A stretch of 64,000 bases of DNA. It comes from Nocardioides sp. TRM66260-LWL (lineage in GTDB: Bacteria > Actinomycetota > Actinomycetes > Propionibacteriales > Nocardioidaceae). The notes below the pieces were generated by a model. That model was not told the DNA's origin, did not search any database, and worked only from the letters and a program-made list of their open reading frames with translations. Location of the stretch: contig NZ_JAIQZK010000001.1 of assembly GCF_020075545.1 (NCBI RefSeq), positions 558,001 through 622,000 on the forward strand, given 5' to 3'. The translations under genes were made by a program, and so were the position numbers. Of the stretch, positions 61,538 through 64,000 are shown piece after piece (the stretch's first letter is position 1; the number at the start of each line of letters is the position of its first letter).

Positions 61538-61960
61538 TCAGCGGTGCCGCTCGGCCCGCAGCTGCGCGACTCCCTCGTCGTCGCAGTAGCCGGCCGAGCG
61601 GCGCTTGCGGCACACGAGCCCGACCAGCCGCCCCTCGCCGTCGACCACGGCGAGGCGACGCGTGTTGCGCTCGGCCAGCAGCAGGCCCACCGACGCGGCG
61701 TCGACCGATGCCGCCACGGTGCGCCCGTCCAGACGCCCGACCCGCCTCGCGGGTCGGGCGTCGTGCGTCCGGTCCTCGGGCAGGTCGGAGGCGTCCAGGG
61801 TGGCCACGAGCACGCCGTCGGCGTCGACGAGCAGCGCGAGGTGCGACTTGGGCCGCGCCAGGTAGGCCCGGACGGTCGCGAGGTCGACGTCGGCCGGGTG
61901 CACGCGCGGGCCCTGCAGGGCCAGGTCGGCGGCGGTGGCGGGGGCGGGCTCGGAGGTCAT
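61538..61960 (-). CDS. CBS-domain protein
   Basis: 140 residues. A CBS pair is recognisable (LARPKSHLALLVDADGVLVATL; TVAASVDAASVGLLLAERNT; RRLAVVDGEGRLVGLVCRKR). Such small proteins bind adenosyl nucleotides and act as regulators. The Cys-rich end (VCRKRRSAGYCDDEG) is of unclear role. Divergent from the acyl-CoA dehydrogenase with 66 nt between, including the palindrome at 61989-62006. Confidence 0.8.
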   Translation of the reverse strand: MTSEPAPATAADLALQGPRVHPADVDLATVRAYLARPKSHLALLVDADGVLVATLDASDLPEDRTHDARPARRVGRLDGRTVAASVDAASVGLLLAERNTRRLAVVDGEGRLVGLVCRKRRSAGYCDDEGVAQLRAERHR

Positions 61961-61988
61961 GGCCCGTCCATCCTGCCCCGCGACATCC

Positions 61989-62006
61989 GGTTAGCGTTCG
62001 TTAACC
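61989..62006. promoter_or_regulatory. 18-bp palindromic operator before the acyl-CoA dehydrogenase
   Basis: GGTTAGCGTTCGTTAACC: the two halves match as an inverted repeat except for the centre TT and one G/T pair. It ends 8 nt before the -10 (62014), so it lies over the -35. TetR-type operator geometry, unlike the KstR box. Confidence 0.6.
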
Positions 62007-62013
62007 CGGGCTG

Positions 62014-62019
62014 TAGCCT
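62014..62019 (+). promoter_or_regulatory. -10 box of the acyl-CoA dehydrogenase gene, leaderless
   Basis: TAGCCT with 7 nt before ATG 62027. Confidence 0.55.
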
Positions 62020-62026
62020 GGCTCAC

Positions 62027-63208
62027 ATGGGACAGACCCCGTTCGAGCTCAGCCGGGACCACGAGGAGTTCCGGCGCACCGTCCGCGCCTTCGCCGAGTC
62101 CGAGATCGCGCCCCACGCCGCGCGCTGGGACCGCGAGCACCACTTCCCGGTCGACGTCGTCCACCGGATGGGCGACCTCGGCCTCTTCGGCCTCACCGCC
62201 CCCGAGGAGTTCGGGGGAGCGGCCGGCGACTTCACCAGCCTGTGCGTCGCCATCGAGGAGCTCGGCCGGGTCGACCAGTCGATGGGCATCACGCTGCAGG
62301 CCGGGGTCGGGCTGGGCATCAACCCCCTCGTCGAGTACGGCACCCGCGAGCAGCAGGAGCGCTGGCTTCCCGACCTCGTCGCCGGCCGCGCGCTCGCCGG
62401 GTTCGGGCTCACCGAGCCGGAGGCCGGCTCCGACGCCGGCTCGACCCGCACCCGCGCCGAGCTCAGCGCCGACGGCACCGAGTGGATCGTCAACGGCGCC
62501 AAGCAGTTCATCACCAACTCCGGCTCGTCGATCACCTCGCTGGTCACCGTCACCGCGCGCACCGGCGAGCGGGAGGACGGTCGGCCGGAGATCTCCGCGA
62601 TCATGCTGCCCGCGGGCACCCCCGGCTTCACCGCCGAGCCCGCCTACGACAAGCTCGGCTGGCACGCCTCCGACACCCATCCGCTGAGCTTCCAGGACGT
62701 CCGGGTGCCGGCCGACCACCTGCTCGGCACCCGCGGGCGCGGCTACGCGCAGTTCCTGGCCACCCTCGACGACGGCCGCATCGCGATCTCCGCGCTGGCC
62801 ACCGGCTGCGTCCAGGCCTGCCTCGACCACGCGCTCGCGTACGCCGGGGAGCGGCAGGGCTTCGGCGGTCCGATCGGACGCAAGCAGGGCGTCGCCTTCC
62901 AGATCGCCGACCTGCAGGTCATGGCCGACGCCAGCCGCCTGCTCACCTACCGGGCGGCCGCGCTGAAGGACGCCGGTGCGCCGGCGGGCGCGGTCAAGCA
63001 GGCGGCGTCGGTGGCCAAGCTCTACTCCACCGAGGCGGCCGTCTCGGCCACCCGCATCGCCACCCAGGTCTTCGGCGGCTACGGCTTCATGGAGGAGTAC
63101 CCCGTGGCCCGGCTCTACCGCGACGCGAAGGTGCTCGAGATCGGCGAGGGCACCTCCGAGGTGCAGCGGATGCTGATCGCCCGGGGGCTCGGGCTGCCCG
63201 TCGAGTGA
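62027..63208 (+). CDS. Acyl-CoA dehydrogenase, short/branched-chain type
   Basis: 393 residues, single-domain ACAD. FAD/substrate motifs are FGLTEPEAGSDAGSTRT, NGAKQFITNSGS and FGGYGFMEEYPVARLYRDAK. The catalytic Glu is in IGEGTSEVQRMLIARGLGL, the position used by short-, medium- and branched-chain enzymes; isovaleryl-CoA dehydrogenase has Ala there. Electrons go to ETF. Stands alone with its own promoter and palindromic operator, and a hairpin follows. Not preceded by a KstR-like box, so probably fatty or amino acid use and not steroid. Confidence 0.93.
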   Translation: MGQTPFELSRDHEEFRRTVRAFAESEIAPHAARWDREHHFPVDVVHRMGDLGLFGLTAPEEFGGAAGDFTSLCVAIEELGRVDQSMGITLQAGVGLGINPLVEYGTREQQERWLPDLVAGRALAGFGLTEPEAGSDAGSTRTRAELSADGTEWIVNGAKQFITNSGSSITSLVTVTARTGEREDGRPEISAIMLPAGTPGFTAEPAYDKLGWHASDTHPLSFQDVRVPADHLLGTRGRGYAQFLATLDDGRIAISALATGCVQACLDHALAYAGERQGFGGPIGRKQGVAFQIADLQVMADASRLLTYRAAALKDAGAPAGAVKQAASVAKLYSTEAAVSATRIATQVFGGYGFMEEYPVARLYRDAKVLEIGEGTSEVQRMLIARGLGLPVE

Positions 63209-63221
63209 CGAGCGGCTCACC

Positions 63222-63253
63222 GGTCGGACGCCGCGTCGATGCGGCGTCCGACC
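63222..63253. terminator. 13-bp hairpin terminator after the acyl-CoA dehydrogenase
   Basis: GGTCGGACGCCGC (63222-63234) and its perfect complement (63241-63253) around a 6-nt loop. Starts 13 nt after the stop codon, 11 nt before the next -10. No U tract. Confidence 0.7.
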
Positions 63254-63263
63254 AGCGGTCGGC

Positions 63264-63269
63264 TAGGTT
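63264..63269 (+). promoter_or_regulatory. -10 box of the DEAD-box helicase gene
   Basis: TAGGTT about 140 nt before the TTG start, giving a long 5' leader of about 133 nt, unlike the leaderless genes around. Confidence 0.5.
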
Positions 63270-63284
63270 GGGGGCACAGCCTGT

Positions 63285-63406
63285 CGTGCTCTCGCCGCGG
63301 GTTGTCCGCACGTCGCAGCTCTGAATCGCAGAACCCGGCTCCGTGCGTCGGCCCGTCGCCACCGGGCGGCCGGGCTCTCGGCGGGACACCACGATCAGAG
63401 AGCACG
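63285..63406 (+). promoter_or_regulatory. Structured 5' leader able to mask the helicase ribosome-binding region
   Basis: CGTGCTCTC (63285-63293) is fully complementary to GAGAGCACG (63398-63406), which covers the purine run just before the TTG start. CGCACG (63307-63312) can pair with CGTGCG (63342-63347) inside. Long leaders with helicase-sensitive structure are known on cold-induced DEAD-box genes; autoregulation is inference. Confidence 0.55.
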
Positions 63407-63408
63407 TC

Positions 63409-64000
63409 TTGAGCACCTTCGCCGATCTCGGCCTGTCCACCTCCCTGACCCGGACCCTCGCGGGTCTGGGCATCACCACGCCCACCCCGATCCAGGCGGC
63501 CACCCTGGCCGACGCGCTGGCCGGACGCGACGTCCTCGGCCGCGGACGCACCGGGTCGGGAAAGACCTACGCCTTCCTCCTGCCGCTGGTCTCCCGCCTC
63601 GCTGGCGGGCCGCGGCCCACCTCCGGCGCGCCCCGCGCGCTCGTCCTCGCCCCGACCCGCGAGCTGGCCACCCAGATCGAGACCGCGCTCGCGCCGCTGG
63701 CCGCCGCGGCCGGCCTCACGTCGCGCACGATCTTCGGCGGCGTCGGCCAGAACCCGCAGGTCGCGGCGCTGCGCCGCGGCGTCGACGTCGTCATCGCCTG
63801 CCCCGGCCGGCTCGAGGACCTCATGGGCCAGGGCCACTGCCGGCTCGACCGCGTCGAGATCACCGTGCTCGACGAGGCCGACCACATGGCCGACATGGGC
63901 TTCCTGCCGGGCGTCCGGCGCATCCTCTCCGCGACGCCGGAGCGCTCGCAGCGGCTGCTCTTCTCGGCCACCCTCGACGGCCAGATCGACTCGCTGGTCA
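63409..64000 (+). CDS. DEAD-box RNA helicase, 5' part
   Basis: 197 codons to the window end, incomplete. The Q-motif region TPTPIQAATL, Walker A GRGRTGSGKT, Ia PTRELA, GG (FGGVGQ), Ib CPGRL, DEAD box (VLDEADHMADMG) and SAT (LLFSATLDG) are present in order, so helicase domain 1 is complete. An RNA helicase, probably for ribosome assembly or RNA unfolding at low temperature. The TTG start follows AGAGAGCACG; no ATG or GTG is better placed. Confidence 0.93.
   Translation, partial: MSTFADLGLSTSLTRTLAGLGITTPTPIQAATLADALAGRDVLGRGRTGSGKTYAFLLPLVSRLAGGPRPTSGAPRALVLAPTRELATQIETALAPLAAAAGLTSRTIFGGVGQNPQVAALRRGVDVVIACPGRLEDLMGQGHCRLDRVEITVLDEADHMADMGFLPGVRRILSATPERSQRLLFSATLDGQIDSLV

Overview
The window is 64 kb of very GC-rich chromosome from a high-GC Gram-positive bacterium. 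A Nocardioides-type actinomycete (Propionibacteriales) fits best. The reasons are the frequent GTG starts, the many TANNNT -10 boxes lying 6-7 nt before a start codon (leaderless transcription), the 10-methyl fatty acid genes, a KstR steroid regulon, glnA2/glnE and a DUF6458 protein. There are no rRNA or tRNA genes, no CRISPR array, no prophage and no insertion sequence that I can see. Functions are assigned from recognised motifs and family resemblance; no database search was run.

Layout. 0-4.6 kb: DNA polymerase I, then leuA behind a leucine-codon leader peptide and hairpin. 4.6-15.4 kb: an orphan PAS histidine kinase, then the conserved phoH-ybeY-CNNM/CBS-cdd-like series ending in era. Three lipid and flavin genes (tmsA, tmsB and a siderophore-interacting-type reductase) sit between the cdd-like gene and era. 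15.4-26.4 kb: two tandem Septum_form lipoproteins, a 1453-residue DUF11 surface protein, a flavodoxin-like reductase, NAD synthetase and two secreted proteins of unknown role. 26.4-31.5 kb: glnA2, a class I glutamine amidotransferase and glnE. 31.6-34.1 kb: a PKD surface protein, a TolQ/ExbB-like protein and a DUF2149 protein in one overlapping operon.

34.1-54.4 kb is the centre of interest, a steroid (cholesterol-type) catabolic region. It encodes KstR itself and has four KstR-like operators (TNNAACNNGTTNNA or one mismatch). These lie before a ferredoxin reductase/ferredoxin/Hsd4A cluster, between kstR and a glycosyltransferase trio, before a FadE34-like double acyl-CoA dehydrogenase, and before an igr-like side-chain operon. 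That operon has the two ChsE subunits fused into one protein and the ChsH2 hydratase split into separate MaoC and DUF35 proteins, followed by ChsH1 and the Ltp2 aldolase. Within the region lies a DUF222/HNH (13E12-type) gene with a LexA-like box directly upstream of its -10, flanked by related extragenic repeats.

54.4-60.6 kb: a MOSC protein converges on a minus-strand operon of response regulator, histidine kinase, TonB-like proline-rich secreted protein, ApbE (frameshifted as given), haem-type membrane protein, NuoF-like flavoprotein and 3Fe-4S-type ferredoxin. This looks like a membrane electron-transfer module. 60.6-64 kb: small membrane or secreted proteins, a CBS protein, a stand-alone acyl-CoA dehydrogenase with a palindromic operator, and the start of a DEAD-box helicase. 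The helicase leader can base-pair with its own ribosome-binding region.
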